This document shows positions 23,701 to 34,958 of a stretch of DNA of 64,000 nt, piece by piece. This DNA is from Tremella fuciformis. Its lineage: Eukaryota > Basidiomycota > Tremellomycetes > Tremellales > Tremellaceae. The stretch lies in the NCBI GenBank assembly GCA_032768795.1, contig CP136490.1:8494001-8558000 (forward strand). Reading direction: 5' to 3'. Below the pieces are notes generated by a model. That model saw only the letters and a list, made by a program, of their open reading frames with translations, had not been told where the DNA came from and ran no database searches. Both the position numbers and the translations under genes were made by a program. Every line of letters begins with the position of its first letter. Positions within the stretch are counted from its first letter, which is position 1.

Positions 23701-23814
23701 GAGAGGGTTAGGGGAGAGTATATGCATGAATCATGTGGAAGTATCTGCAGTAATGCTTGGAGGTAAATGCGCGGCGCAAGCTCGGACGAGTGCGACAGGA
23801 GCTGGGTACCCTCT

Positions 23815-24428
23815 TCAACCGTACACAATGGGTTGACCAGTGTGGTTGTTGACGGTGAACGCCGTAGAGGTGGTAGCAAAACTGCCATTATTGTTCAGCT
23901 TGTCAATCACGAAACCACTGGGAGCGGAGATGCGAGAGGTGAACTCGACCTCGCCATCGACATCGACATCGAATCTGTCGATGTAGACCCGATCAACTAC
24001 CAAACCACCCGCCAAACGTAGCATGCCTCTGGGGAACACGTGGATGTGGCCGATGCTGACGTCCCCAGTCACCCGGGTCTGGCCTCTCAGTTCGAGGAGG
24101 GAGGAGACGCTAAGGGTGCCAATCCTCATGCTCCCGTTTATGTGCACCGTGCCAAGGAGGCCAGTCTCGGCGGCGATGTTGAGGTGCTGCACCTCCAGAT
24201 CACCCTTGAGTACGACGGTCCCGGGGGAGATGTTCCGGGCCATGATTGTCAACGAGCGATACTTGCCCGACAGTGGGATGGCCTGTGTGCCAGAGTGTTG
24301 CGTCTCAGTGTAAAACACCACATCAGTTGTACCCCAATCCTACAGCTCAGTCCTGCGGCCAGTCGCCTACTGTATGCAATCTCGAGCTTACTCACCTCGG
24401 GCGCATCGGTCATTTCTATGTCGGCCAT
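23815..24428 (-). CDS. Island beta-solenoid protein B1
   Basis: Two exons (24396-24428 and 23815-24339) close to 185 residues. The 11-codon first exon encodes MADIEMTDAPE. The rest is a run of short beta repeats with a period near six: VVLKGDLEVQHLNI, TVHINGSMRIGTLSV, LLELRGQTRVTGDVSIG, LAGGLVVDRVYIDRFDVDV. Alternating hydrophobic residues and Gly-x-x at turns fit a beta-helix/solenoid, in pattern like bacterial bactofilins (polymer-forming cytoskeletal domain), though I cannot show homology. No signal peptide or Cys pairs, so a cytosolic protein is likely. It is convergent to the H2 relic. Shares EMTDAP with B2. Confidence 0.7.
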
Positions 24429-24977
24429 GTTGTGGCAGTGCTTCTGAGGTGAAGATGTACAGTTGGCGCTACTGGGTGAGCTGCAATGTGTACTTTGTTG
24501 TCGAGATCAGCAATGCTGCTGAGTGGCATCGCAGGCTACTTCTGTCGACCTCACCATTCGAAAAGGGAGGCAGATCCTTTTAGTTCAACGAAGACTGACA
24601 GAAGTGAGCGCAAAGGAGACCATGACCCTCTGGACGGCGATTGTCCCATTGGCAATGACACTAGTGACGGACTGTGATCACGCATTCCCTATCGAGTTCG
24701 GTATGCAGTATGTGCTGAAACTGGATGTCGAGGGACTAGCAGACTCGCCCATTTCTGCGTAGAACTCACCACCGGACTGGACCCGCCATGACCTGTGAGG
24801 CTTGCTCTCTGTGGAGTATTGTGCGCGATCTCCGACTCTGTAAGCGGAATGCCTGACTCGCGAAAAGTCGTTTGCAAAGTGAGGAGAGAAGATGCATACT
24901 AAATACGTACTAGATATGTGTTGGCTTGTAAGAGGCCTGCAATGCTAAAATCCGGCGCCGTTGTTGGACGGGATGGT
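24429..24977. other. Island spacer between B1 and B2
   Basis: About 550 bases without a recognisable gene; holds the B1 promoter. A 79-codon plus-strand frame (24523-24762) has no recognisable features. Confidence 0.3.
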
Positions 24978-25647
24978 CTAGCTGATCGGCGTATATATGG
25001 GAGGTCTGGACCCGTGACATGTGGGAGAGGACCAAGGGCCATGAATTGTGACATTAAAGTGCCCATCGTCGCGTATGTCAAACTCGTCAACATCAAACCC
25101 GCGACTGGTCTTGACTAGATCGATATTGACGTTCCCCAGGACTACACATTTCTTGACGTGGAATCTGCCTCTCACATCCCAATTCTGATTGGCTAGACCA
25201 TTACGAGAGATGGTCATCAACGAGATGGTCACGTCACCTCGGACCTTGATATCGGTCAAATTGGAACTTTGCGATATCAACCACTGGTCGATGGTCCAAT
25301 CGCCCTTAATGGTGAGATGATCTACATTGAAGGAGTTGTTGATGTTGAAGTTTGTGATATCCCACTTACCGCCGATTGTCCAATTGTCGATGCTGAACAA
25401 GGCGGTGTTCTCCAACTTGTTCAGTGACCAGGGGCCGCGTGTCGTCCTTGAGCGGTCACAAAAAGCGCTGTCGATGATCCAGCTGTCTCCTGTGGCCTGT
25501 GCATAAGCATCCAGCCAGCGTCTTGTTGACGACGTCCTCTTAACGTACCCCTGACCCAGCTTGGTCATCGGGCGGCGCATCGGTCATTTCCACATCTTTG
25601 CCAGCAGATCCAAAAATTCTCCCGAACCTGGCACGGTTCCAAGACAT
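24978..25647 (-). CDS. Island beta-solenoid protein B2
   Basis: Exons 25549-25647 and 24978-25496 close to 205 residues; the intron is GT-AG. The first exon reads MSWNRARFGRIFGS and ends with DVEMTDAPPDDQAGSG, sharing EMTDAP with B1. The second exon is a solenoid-like repeat rich in Trp, Asn, Asp and Ile: FSIDNWTIGGKWDITNF, FNVDHLTIKGDWTIDQW, LTDIKVRGDVTISLM, WDVRGRFHVKKCVVLGNVNI. The core positions alternate with a six-residue period. No known catalytic motif. It lies about 550 bp upstream of B1 on the same strand. Confidence 0.68.
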
Positions 25648-27272
25648 TGTTAAGTGCTTTGGCAGAAATGGCTCTGTACGAAAGAGCCCGGAAAAACAAG
25701 TAAGAACGAGTCTCATTCGCCCTACCGTTTCCTGCTTCTTCAGTGCATGAAGTCCTTTCAGCATGTTGCCAATCGACCATGCTGTGTGATACTGTTTGTA
25801 TAAAGGAGGCCGAATAGAAGGCTGGTCGATTCGAAATCAGGGACCGGACCCGCCTGGCCGCGGTGTGCAGGCTAAGAACGTTGTACAGCGTCACTTCTTC
25901 TTGGGGGTTTGACGATAGATATGAAAAACGGTTTGAAATTCCGCATCACAGTTCATTCTACATATGACCGAAGTCTAGGGTCTGAGCAAAATATGGCCGA
26001 CATGGCGGTTCGTACTCTGGGACCTCTCATGCCTGAACCTGCTCTGTTCTGACGAGGAATGTGTCTCTCATAGCTGAGCGTAAGGTCTGCGTGACATGAA
26101 GCTCGAAAATTGGGCGCCTCTCTTGAAAAGCCACCGTCCCATAGGAGCGCGCACGGATTATTCGAACAACACAAAGTAAGCTTCAGCAGTATGCTATCAC
26201 GAACTTGCGTCCCTGAATCCGCCAAGTCGACTCTTGATCACACCTCGGAGTGCACTGCGGGATCACTTCTGGCCAATGCATCTCATTGGAGTCAACGACA
26301 CCGATTTGAGAGAGCATTTTGCTTCCGGGAAGGGTCATGACAAGGCTTTGACTCCTCATGGACAGACTCCTCCCGAACGACTCGAGACACATCACAAATG
26401 ATCCTCAATCCTCGCCGATCATGTTGCCTCGTACAATCCGCTGATCGTAGAGCGGTACCTTCCCTACAGCGCATGGGTGCCAAGTTTGGGGTCGGTAGAG
26501 CTAATGTCTACTTCACGATCTTGATGGGCGGCTTCCTCAGAGTATGCATGTCTGAGGGCTAGCCGCGTATCTGCGGACCCCGCTTCCCGGGTAGTCAGGA
26601 GGTTCAGATATCTCAACGTGAATTATTCCAGGATTTCGGTTTACGGATGCTATATACGTACACCCTCCAACATTTCCAGCGACTTAGAGCGTATTGCAAT
26701 TCGCGGCAAACAAGAAGAACAGCAACGAGGAAATTGAGGTCGGATTGTAATGTGTATCCTGCCAGTCGATATGTTTCCTATTTGACCCGGAGCCATCTGG
26801 CGGAAGCGATGTGCAAAAGAGTGCCTCTTATTGACTGGCGTCTGTGTTGTCTCGATGACATGCGGCAGGTAATGTCGCTAGCGGAACAGTGCCCGTATGT
26901 GTTGAACAATAGGCCCCGAGGACCCCGAGGACGCCTCATAGGGTCAGAATTGCCTCTTGCGGCCAAATGAGTAACCTTATGTAGATGGCTTGAGCAGAGC
27001 GACAGCTCATAAGTAGAGAACTGCAGAGATGGACGAATGCATAGCTCTCATCATTGTGTAACAGTATGCATCAACCTGACTATGCTCAGTGAATGTGGTT
27101 CTGCACACCTTCGAGATCCACAGGCGTTGTTTCTGTCACGGACCGCCTGGCTTGGGGTACGTCGCGTGCAGTTCAGGGAAGCTATAGTCACGATGACCGT
27201 AAAAATATGTATGCATAGGTAATGGTGTAAACAGCCTGTGTGAACATGCTCTGGGTGAGCTGTTCGGCAGTG
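25648..27272. other. 1.6-kb gene-poor stretch inside the island
   Basis: No supported gene. The longest frames (for example 107 codons at 26647-26970, plus strand) show no domain. A segment near 26006 (CGTACTCTGGGACCTCTC) resembles the 3' flank of H2 near 30957, hinting at further decayed duplicates. Confidence 0.35.
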
Positions 27273-27868
27273 TCAATAGTATTTAATAGGTTTTCCCGAT
27301 GAATTGCCTGTAGTGAAACACTGGTAATTGCCTCGGGGCGTCTGAAACTCGCCACTGATGTCGAGATTGGAGAAGTGAAAGCCGAATGGAGCGGTGATGC
27401 TCCCGGCAATGTTAATCGAGCCATTGACAGTGCAATTTGTGATCCACGTACCCATCGATTTCCAGCCCTGTGTCGTGACACTAGCCCCTCGGGAGATGCT
27501 CATACGTTCAATATTGATATTCTCCGTGACTCTGAAACTTCCCCCCATTACCACCCTCTGGGAGATGTTGAAGCTTCCGCGTACGGTCAAGTTGCCCTCG
27601 ATGCGCAGATCGGCCCCGAGAGTCACGAAGGCAGAGATGTTGAAATCTTGCACGTCTAGATTGCCCCGGATAATCAAGGACCCCGAGGTCTTCTGTGTTG
27701 CACTGATCGCGAAAGTACGGAGAAAACTACCTGTGGTTTGTATGAGAATATCCTCAGTCGTGTCCTGTGGCTCGCTCAGATTGATCGAATGTCCATCCGT
27801 CGTCTGCATATCAGAGAGCACGAAAGCGTGAGGCTCTCTGCCCCACTCACGGCAGTGAATTGAGGCAT
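27273..27868 (-). CDS. Island beta-solenoid protein B3
   Basis: Exons 27851-27868 (MPQFTA) and 27273-27803 close to 182 residues. The body is a regular beta repeat: SLIIRGNLDVQDFNISAFV, LRIEGNLTVRGSFNISQRV, VMGGSFRVTENINIERMSI, CTVNGSINIAGSITAPFGF. The G-(N/S)-(L/F/I)-x-(V/I) unit recurs about every 10-12 residues, matching two six-residue faces. The C-terminal SGKPIKYY echoes TGQPIVYG at the end of B1. A second upstream exon could exist because a good acceptor precedes the chosen ATG. It is divergent to H3, with a G15 run in the spacer. Confidence 0.68.
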
Positions 27869-28329
27869 GTTGGTCTTCTCAGCCTCGAAACCTAAGTGAG
27901 ATATGTATTATACCGAGACGAGATCCTGGTCGACAAAGACGGGGGGCAGGGGGTCCATCAGACGGAAGAGTGTTTTGCAGAGTCGGCCTTCAGTCTCCAA
28001 AGGATTACACTCACCATTGATTGGAATCTTGCAAATCCCCCAAACTATTCTCAGATCTCGCATCCCCCCTCTTGTGCCAGGAAGTTTGCTCTAGGGTCTT
28101 CAGGACCGAGATCAGTATGTCTGTCTGCGTCAATCGAGACTCCACATTCACACCACCGCGCGCGGACTAAGAGCAGGACGGTTGTGGCAAATATCTGTAG
28201 CGTTCGCCAAATTCGGCCACACACTGCGCCTGTACGTGTCAGCCCATGCCCTAAGGTGGGCATTGTCAAACATCCATCCTACATTTGGTTTTATGCCCGA
28301 TCTTTTGTGGGGGAAGCCTCGAAGGGGAA

Positions 28330-28344
28330 GGGGGGGGGGGGGGG
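28330..28344. repeat. Poly-G run (G15) in the B3-H3 spacer
   Basis: Fifteen consecutive G, preceded by GAAGGGGAA, in the divergent region between B3 (minus) and H3 (plus). A 200-codon open frame across it is judged spurious. Confidence 0.85.
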
Positions 28345-29072
28345 AGATCAGTCGCAAATTGCCACCTACAGCCGAAGAAGATGCCAGCTTCCATCGCGAG
28401 CTGACTCTGACTCCTCGCGCAGTCAATCAATTCTCTCCCTAAAACCAAGAGAGCAAATCTGCTCGAATACTTCCCGTCCAACATGTCGGGTCCACTGAGT
28501 CATGTCCCGGGCGGATCGCATGACAGCATTGCGGAAAGCTACGGGCAATTTATATCTCGCTTGGAGCTCACCATGGACCATGTCGGGACCACGAGAGATT
28601 TCTGGCACAGTCTTCTGTAGAAGCTGAAATCAGCTCACCGATGGGGCTGCCACCTGAGTCTACACTGCAAACGATCAAGAAAAAGACAGGCCTCCTGCTG
28701 GATGCGTTCGCTCCTTTCTCGTCCGTTATAGACCGTGAAGCTCCACGATCGTCCTTCCAGGTCAGTGAAGAGTCAGCTTCTGCGGCCTCGCTGATACATG
28801 AGCACTCCCCGGTCCTCCAAACACGGCAGAATGCTGCGTTTGAGTATCTCACATGACCCTACACCATCTACCGTAATAAAAGCGCCCGCGCAGCGCAATG
28901 GGCATTGCCTGCAAGATCGACAGACTCTCGAGGATGCACCACCTCGCAGGGAATCGGACTTAGGTGAGCTTGCGCATATCAGGGCTGCTTTCTCCCGGTG
29001 AGCAATAATCTGCCTGGACGGCTGGCGAGACATCTTGGACCTGGGTCCATATCCTAAGCACTGAGTGATGCT

Positions 29073-29765
29073 ATGACCACGACAGCGGTTGTCGTTAGGA
29101 GAACGGAGATCAGCGAACAGGAAACGATACGCATGTACCAACAAACACTCCTTGAGGTCTATTCGCAGGTTCTCGCAAGAGGCCGAGAGATACTCGAGCG
29201 TTTTCTGAAAGACTTTTCGATACGGACGAATGTAAGAGCGTCTGGTGCGTGGAAACGTATGAAAAGTATGATCAATGGGTCCATGACTTTAAGGAATGCC
29301 AAAGCAACGGCGGACGGGGAACTGAAACCTGCCACCGCAGACCGTGCGGACGCCACAGGTGACATTGCCGATGCGGATGCCAGCACAGATGCAGTCTTGT
29401 TGTCAGTCTTCATAATGCATGTACATATTCACCGGAACGCATACAAGCGCGGAGGCGCAATTGGCGATTATGCATCCAGTCACGGTGCCGACACGCCCTC
29501 TGTAGGCGAGAACCGACTGCAGAGGAGACGCGCGAGAACAAACTCACAGCCTTCACAAGGGTCGCTACACCTTTCCAACGATATGGCAACCGCTGAACTG
29601 AGCGCCGAAAGGAGGAAAACATGGTTCCGAGTCTCCAACGACAACTCGAAGTGGAGAATCGGTCCCTCGTCCAGACTCTTTCCGTCTCCTAATTTCTTGG
29701 TTGGTGTACTGTATTTGCGAAAGTTGACGCTCCCGCTTGTCAAACCCGTGGATGGGCGATGCTAG
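29073..29765 (+). CDS. Island helical protein H3, tentative
   Basis: A 230-codon open frame from an ATG at 29073. ARGREILERFLKDFSI followed by ASGAWKRMKSM lines up with STGCEVLEILFTWFPP and AFQNIQEM of H1, so I place it in the same family. An alternative end uses a GT-AG intron 29485-29549 and a stop at 29594-29596, giving AFTRVATPFQ, which resembles SVTRLATRFA of H2; this makes the real 3' end uncertain. Upstream frames at 28641-28856 may be 5' exons. Function unknown. Confidence 0.45.
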   Translation: MTTTAVVVRRTEISEQETIRMYQQTLLEVYSQVLARGREILERFLKDFSIRTNVRASGAWKRMKSMINGSMTLRNAKATADGELKPATADRADATGDIADADASTDAVLLSVFIMHVHIHRNAYKRGGAIGDYASSHGADTPSVGENRLQRRRARTNSQPSQGSLHLSNDMATAELSAERRKTWFRVSNDNSKWRIGPSSRLFPSPNFLVGVLYLRKLTLPLVKPVDGRC

Positions 29766-30016
29766 CACCTACAAGAGCCGCTCCTCACAGCTTCGATCTC
29801 AAATCACAACTGTGCGAATCACAAATCATCTCCTTTGCCTCATGAGTGGCCCACGAAGACGCACACGTTTGACCGGGCGAGGATTTTGCCGCTTGATTCT
29901 CGAAAGCGAAGCCTTAGTACGATCATACCTTAGTACGATCATAGACAACAACTTCTTCTAAGCCTGCAAGTTACACGGCACACGCCCGCTCAATCGGTCT
30001 CCTCAACAACAACATA

Positions 30017-30906
30017 ATGGCAAGCCAGTTAAACAACATAACCAGGGAGCACCTCGTCGCGGCTTACTCCTCTCTTTCTGAGCTGACCAGTGCCCCCGAC
30101 AAGCTCTCTAATACCTTCGATTTCGATTTGAAAGACGACAAGGCAGTAGCCGCTTGCAATTCAGTCATTTACGAGACTGCCCAGCTCGGGAGCGAGCTCG
30201 GTAAAGTCAAGACGCAAAGCGAGGGGAACAGTAAGGGAAAAGGTAAAGCTGTAATGGGCGCAAGACTTTATCCGCAGATCACTGAAGCTGAGCTTCTCAG
30301 CAACATGCACCTCGGCCCCGATAGCCTACAAGAGAGCGGAGCTGATGTGCCGGCGCATGCGGACCCGTCCGACATCCGGGGAGGGGCGGGGACGACAGAG
30401 CAGGATCCTGCTACCACAACGAACACACCTTACAGAGGCCCTTCATACTTTGAATTGGGGAAGGGATTCGACCAGGAGATGGACCAATTCTTGATGACGC
30501 TCTGGGACAACGTGAACAGTCATGAAGCCGGCGAGTCCCTGTTGACCGACTGTGCGATCATTGACCGCAGCCTCACAGCTCTCAGCGACGTTTTTCATGA
30601 TTCGCGCAGCTGGGAACTGGCTCGGGAACTCGCCGACTATAGGGGGCAGGTTTGCTCCGAGCTGAAGATTGTTGGATCTACACTTCGACAAGAAGTTCCG
30701 TAAGTTAGAATGCAGCATAGCCCGTGTAGACGCTGATTCACAGATTGCCTCCGAGCCAACTCACTAGGGCAAAGCGCCTCCAACAATCGGTCACGAGGCT
30801 TGCGACCCGGTTTGCTGGCTCCTTTGCAGGAGAGCTGGACCCGTCCACTCTGCGTTCTCTGACCAAACATGAGGATGTAGACGCAGGAAGAATCACCGAG
30901 CTTTGA
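30017..30906 (+). CDS. Island helical protein H2, unknown function
   Basis: Exons 30017-30699 and 30744-30906 close to 281 residues. The N-terminal block (AAYSSLSELTSAPDKLSNTF, AVAACNSVIYETAQLGSEL) and the C-terminal block (SLLTDCAIIDRSLTALSD, ARELADYRGQVCSELK) look like two helical modules joined by a Lys/Gly/Asp-rich linker. The intron is phase 2 and lies just after TLRQEVP, the position shared by H1, H4 and H5. A decayed duplicate lies at about 22.8-23.4 kb. In the duplicate the frame continues past the H2 stop to KPPKSED, so one of the two has shifted frame at the end. It is convergent to B4. Confidence 0.65.
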
Positions 30907-31776
30907 GGAGCTCGCCGAGATTTCCAAATCAAAGACTGACACCAACGTATCATGGCCCGTACTCTGGGCACCTCACACTCGACCGGATCTTTCATTTTCG
31001 TCCCACACGTTACCGTTTCTCCTATGTTTTTCGCACTATGCATGTTAATCCTTTGACTGAGACAGACAGAGACCGTGCACTCCCCAAACCGCCTTCTTCT
31101 CTTCATCCGCGCGTCTCCGGAAAATTGCAGCAAGCGGACTGGCCGCTGTACTTGCTGGCGAGGCTGGTATTTAAGGAACATTGTTGCTTGAGATTCGTGT
31201 CCACGCCATACAGCTTGGCAGTGGGCGGGCCAAACATCTGCAATGGCAGCGAGAATTGGGCTCTGTCAGACGGTTGCTCCTCCTTCGGGTCCAACTGACG
31301 ACTTTCTGACAAAGCGCTCCTGACCAGGGGTGACTCGTCTTGAACAAGCGAGTTGACTCAGACACAGAGGTAAGCTTTCTTTGGCTGGTCATCTCAACAG
31401 TAACTTTCCGACATCAGCCGCTAGCCCACTGCGGAGCCTCTGCGGATTCTCGTACGAGTCTTGATGATAACTCCTCGCTGCGCCACAAGCGCAGGCCAAG
31501 CCGGAGAACCACAATCCCCTGCCAGACCTGCTGACGGCAGCGGTCGAAGGACATCGGGCGAATACCAAGGCAACAAGGGGTGCGCGACTTTTTAGGACAA
31601 TTGCGAGAGAAGGAGAAATTGAAAGAGCGAATAGGTTGATGATTACAAGCAGTTCTGGTAAGCCGGTACACCCCAGCGAACGAAGTCCAGGCTGAGAATT
31701 ATGGTATATGCATGAAATTCTTGAGAGGATTCAGGGGGCCGACCAAAGAAGGTAAAGGCTCTTACAAGAGTATTCG
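30907..31776. other. Island spacer between convergent H2 and B4
   Basis: About 870 bases with no supported gene; the first 150 bases are the duplicated 3' flank shared with the H2 relic. Confidence 0.35.
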
Positions 31777-32988
31777 TCATCGTGACCTTCTGGTCACTTG
31801 GGTCTGACCGAGCTGACCGAGCGGAGGCGTATTGTAGGAGGACCCAACGCTGTACTTTCCCTTGACGAAGAAGCCGCCATTTACCTTGGACCCTTCCGTT
31901 ACCCTCCAGTCGAAAGTGACATCGAAGTCGCGCTCAACCACCCATGTGCCACCGACAAAAAGCCTTCCTCCAACATGGAAAGATCTCATAGAACTGTTGC
32001 CTGCCCAGAAGTCGCCTTTGATCTCGAAGTTTCCACCCACCGTGAAATCATAGGCAACTGAAAGGTCCCGGACATCGAAATCCCCTTCGACGACGAAATC
32101 GCCCGGTATGCTAACGGATCCCGCATGAAAGCAATTCAGTCTCCAGGATGATGGGATGATCCATTCAGGTCTTTCCAGGGCGAAAGTAACGTTGTAATCC
32201 TCGAGAACGACCTCGCGCGGGCTGGCGCTGTCGCTGTAGCCTTCCCTGCTCGTGTTCTCGTCACCGAGGGGAATACCGAGCCTTTTGGCGATCTCTGAGC
32301 CACTGCGAAGTGCTGTGCATTCGAAGCTGCACTGCTCGCACTCGTCACGTTGACGTTTTGCCATCTTGAGTCTCTTTTTCAAAGTCTCGCTGTGGGTCAG
32401 CAGGACCTTACGATTTCTCATCTTGGAGCGTAATAGCACTCGCGATTGGAAGACTTGGAGGGAGGTTACTCACAAGTCTCTCCCCTGGGCGTAGTCGGAC
32501 CAGATGGCCATAAGTGACGTACCGACTTTGGATATTATGTCTTGCACCTCGGGTTCAATATGCTGCTCACGGGCCGAGGTCATCAGCTGGCCGAAGCCCT
32601 CGGCCACTTCAGCGGAGATGAAGGGATGCTCGTCTGACAAGCAATCTTCGCTCGATTTGGCGACGATCACACTGAGAATGCTGTCTCGGATGTATGGTCT
32701 CAGGCCATCATCGTCTTCATATACGAGGGGCAGGAGCGCTGCTAGACCCTGACATTGGGCCATCATCGAATGGTGGAATAATTCACGTTCTTTCTGCTCG
32801 AGCAGGTTTTCACGTTCTTTCTGCTCGGGCAGGTTCTTCAGGCGGTCTTCTAAATCGGCTGCTGAGAGATCTGCAGGTTCGTTCTCAGTGCCGGTGGGGG
32901 TGTGGAAGCCAACAGATGAGGCCTCACTGAACTCTGCCCCGGTAGTCGGGGTCAAGCAACCCACAGTCGATGAGTCAGTCGTGTCCAT
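31777..32988 (-). CDS. Island protein B4: helical N-terminal domain fused to beta-solenoid
   Basis: Exons 32474-32988 and 31777-32389 close to 375 residues, with a CTGACCCACAG branch/acceptor. Residues ~55-200 look helical (SMMAQCQGLAALLPLVYED, DIISKVGTSLMAIWSDYAQ, then a basic LKKRLKMAKRQRDECEQC). From about residue 250 a solenoid follows: VSIPGDFVVEGDFDVRDLSV, FTVGGNFEIKGDFWAG, FHVGGRLFVGGTWVVERDFDV, VNGGFFVKGKYSVG. It is the longest of the four beta proteins and the only one with a large extra domain. It is convergent to H2 and divergent to H4, with a G26 run starting 61 bp upstream of its ATG. Confidence 0.7.
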
Positions 32989-33048
32989 GATTTGATGTTG
33001 CTATCAACGTATGGGTAGGAATGCAATGAGGAGAACAGCGCAGCGCCC

Positions 33049-33083
33049 GGGGGGGGGGGGGGGGGGGGGGGGGGAGGGGGGGG
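33049..33083. repeat. Poly-G run (G26-A-G8) in the B4-H4 spacer
   Basis: Twenty-six G, one A, eight G. It begins 61 bp upstream of the B4 start codon and lies about 670 bp upstream of H4. Confidence 0.85.
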
Positions 33084-33756
33084 AAGTCTCTACTCATCGG
33101 AACCCCCTTGATCTCCAGTTGGAAGGGCCACTGCCTTCCATAGCATTCATGAAAAGAAGTGATTTCATAAAGTTTCCAAAGGACGGGAGATAGTGTTGGA
33201 AGAAGCATGAGCATTTGACGAAGAATCAGCTTTGTGATCCCCGAGCTCTCATTTGGTCCGTGCGAGAATTTTGGGGAGCTGAGTCGCCACCTTACTTGGG
33301 TTCGTCGAAAGCAGCATCACCCTGGCTCATACAGTACCATACAGCAATGGTCACGCTCGACTTACTGCCATGATGTCAACAGAGCAAGGAGACAGGACCA
33401 CGTCTTGTGGCTTCTTGCCGAAGCCGCTCCACCTGCCTCAGCATGGTGGCAAATCCCTAGATTTAACATGGCGGACGTCGTGTGAAAAAGTGGCACATAG
33501 CTTGGTGATTGGCAGAGCACCCTTTGTCACACGCACTTTCCAGTAGCTTCTCACGTCCGAAGACCATGAACTTGAGGGTCTTCGTGTAACTTACTGTAGA
33601 ATAGCCACTTTTTGGTCATACCAGAGCCATCCTTTGCACCTGCCCTTTCACGGCCAAGTCGAGGCTGTGAGCAACGGTCTAGGTTTCTCTCATAAAGAAG
33701 AACATCTATTCTACAACTGTCTCCCACACACCAGACAGTTTCCAACGTGGTCCACA
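33084..33756. promoter_or_regulatory. Remainder of the B4-H4 divergent spacer
   Basis: About 670 bases with no recognised gene; should carry the H4 promoter. An in-frame extension upstream of the H4 ATG runs to 33634. Confidence 0.35.
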
Positions 33757-34586
33757 ATGAGCGCAAGGGACTCTATGACCCAGGCCATTGAAGACGACAC
33801 GAGAGGATGGCAAGATGTAATTGCGGTTGCGGCGGCCTCACTGCAGTGCATCTTTACCAAGATTCCGTCTGGCAATGATGAGGTGGCGAATGCAACGCGG
33901 AGGATCCACTTCATGGTCGGACCACCGAAGACGGTGCTTAAGGTGATTAAGCCGGAAAGCACCTTCATCGAGAAGCTTCGTAGCACGATATTCCCTTCCC
34001 GCGCCTCCGTTGCCGTCCCCGAAGAGGCATTGCCCGTGATCGCCTGGACCGCTGCCACCCAGCCCGTTCAAGATTCTACAGAGCTCGACTGCACTCATTT
34101 GAGTCGCAAGAAGTATTTTGGACTCGTGGACTGGGATGACGACAATGCATTATCCGACACACAGCCAAGCGCGCCCGTCGACGCCAAGACGATACATGAA
34201 TTTCTTTCTTCCACTTGTGGAGATATGTGCTACAGAAGAGATTTAACGTTCCCTTCCACAGACCTGGGTCTTCTGATCGTCACGGCAACCGACATGGGCC
34301 AGATCCTACGGAGCGCAAGTAATGCTCTTAGAGTGGGACGCTCGTGAGTCACAGAAATGGACGACTGCTGAGAGCCAGAGCCGATAATGAGGCGTTGAAA
34401 GAAGCTGTGCGTGATGCCGAGTTGATCCTGGGGGGACTCGAGGGTAGCGTGGCCGTCGCGCAAAAGTTCTGCCCTAAAGCGTCCGAGAGAACCTGGGCTG
34501 CCCTAGGCACCATAGGGAGGACTGCAGCGGAGGGTAGCAAGCCCTCAGACTTGGGTCCCTCAGACTTGGGCAAGAGCCCACAGTGA
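33757..34586 (+). CDS. Island helical protein H4, unknown function
   Basis: Exons 33757-34343 and 34379-34586 close to 264 residues; the intron is 35 bp and phase 2, at GRS/ADNEALKEA, the same place as in H1, H2 and H5. AAASLQCIFTKIPSGNDEVA aligns in pattern with the helical block of H1 (GCEVLEILFTWFPPGDED). KTIHEFLSSTCGD parallels EDVYKYFTKKTGD of H1. No known domain, signal peptide or membrane segment. Divergent to B4. Confidence 0.65.
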
Positions 34587-34958
34587 TCCGAATACTATGA
34601 ACGTGTACATACGTACTTTTCCAACATGCATTCCGATGTCACATGCGTGCTGCTGTAAGAGGGACTTCCGGGAACGCCTGCGGACAACGCACGGAACAAT
34701 CCCGTCCAGAATGCTGGTTGAAACCGTTCATGGGAGGACGACTTTTCTCTGGATAGAGACGCTCCATTTGATTGTACAGTACAAGGGTAGGCTCCAGAGA
34801 CAGAAGGCTGTGCTAGACGCTTGAAGGGCTGTAAGCTTCGAGCAAGCCATTGTTGCTGCTCCCCTGTAACGCGTAAGTGTCTGGGAGGTGGGCGTCCCTT
34901 GTGGTCCAACAAAGCACGAACCTAATAGGGAACAGCTCTAGTTTTTTAGACGTGATGA
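34587..34958. other. Spacer between H4 and H5
   Basis: About 370 bases; a 75-codon open frame (34597-34824) might contain a 5' exon of H5 but shows no clear donor in the right phase. Confidence 0.3.

Noticed and set aside
27896..28498. 200-codon plus-strand frame across the B3-H3 spacer
   Set aside because: Reads through the G15 run and shows no family resemblance or repeat pattern; considered non-coding.
23815..32988. Recent bacterial transfer as the source of the solenoid genes
   Set aside because: All four have spliceosomal introns like neighbouring genes and no bacterial-looking surroundings; an old transfer cannot be tested from sequence alone.
33049..33083. Assembly gap or artefact at the G26 run
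   Set aside because: Cannot be excluded, but flanking sequence is unique and a similar run sits at the matching place near H3, so it is kept as a real feature.
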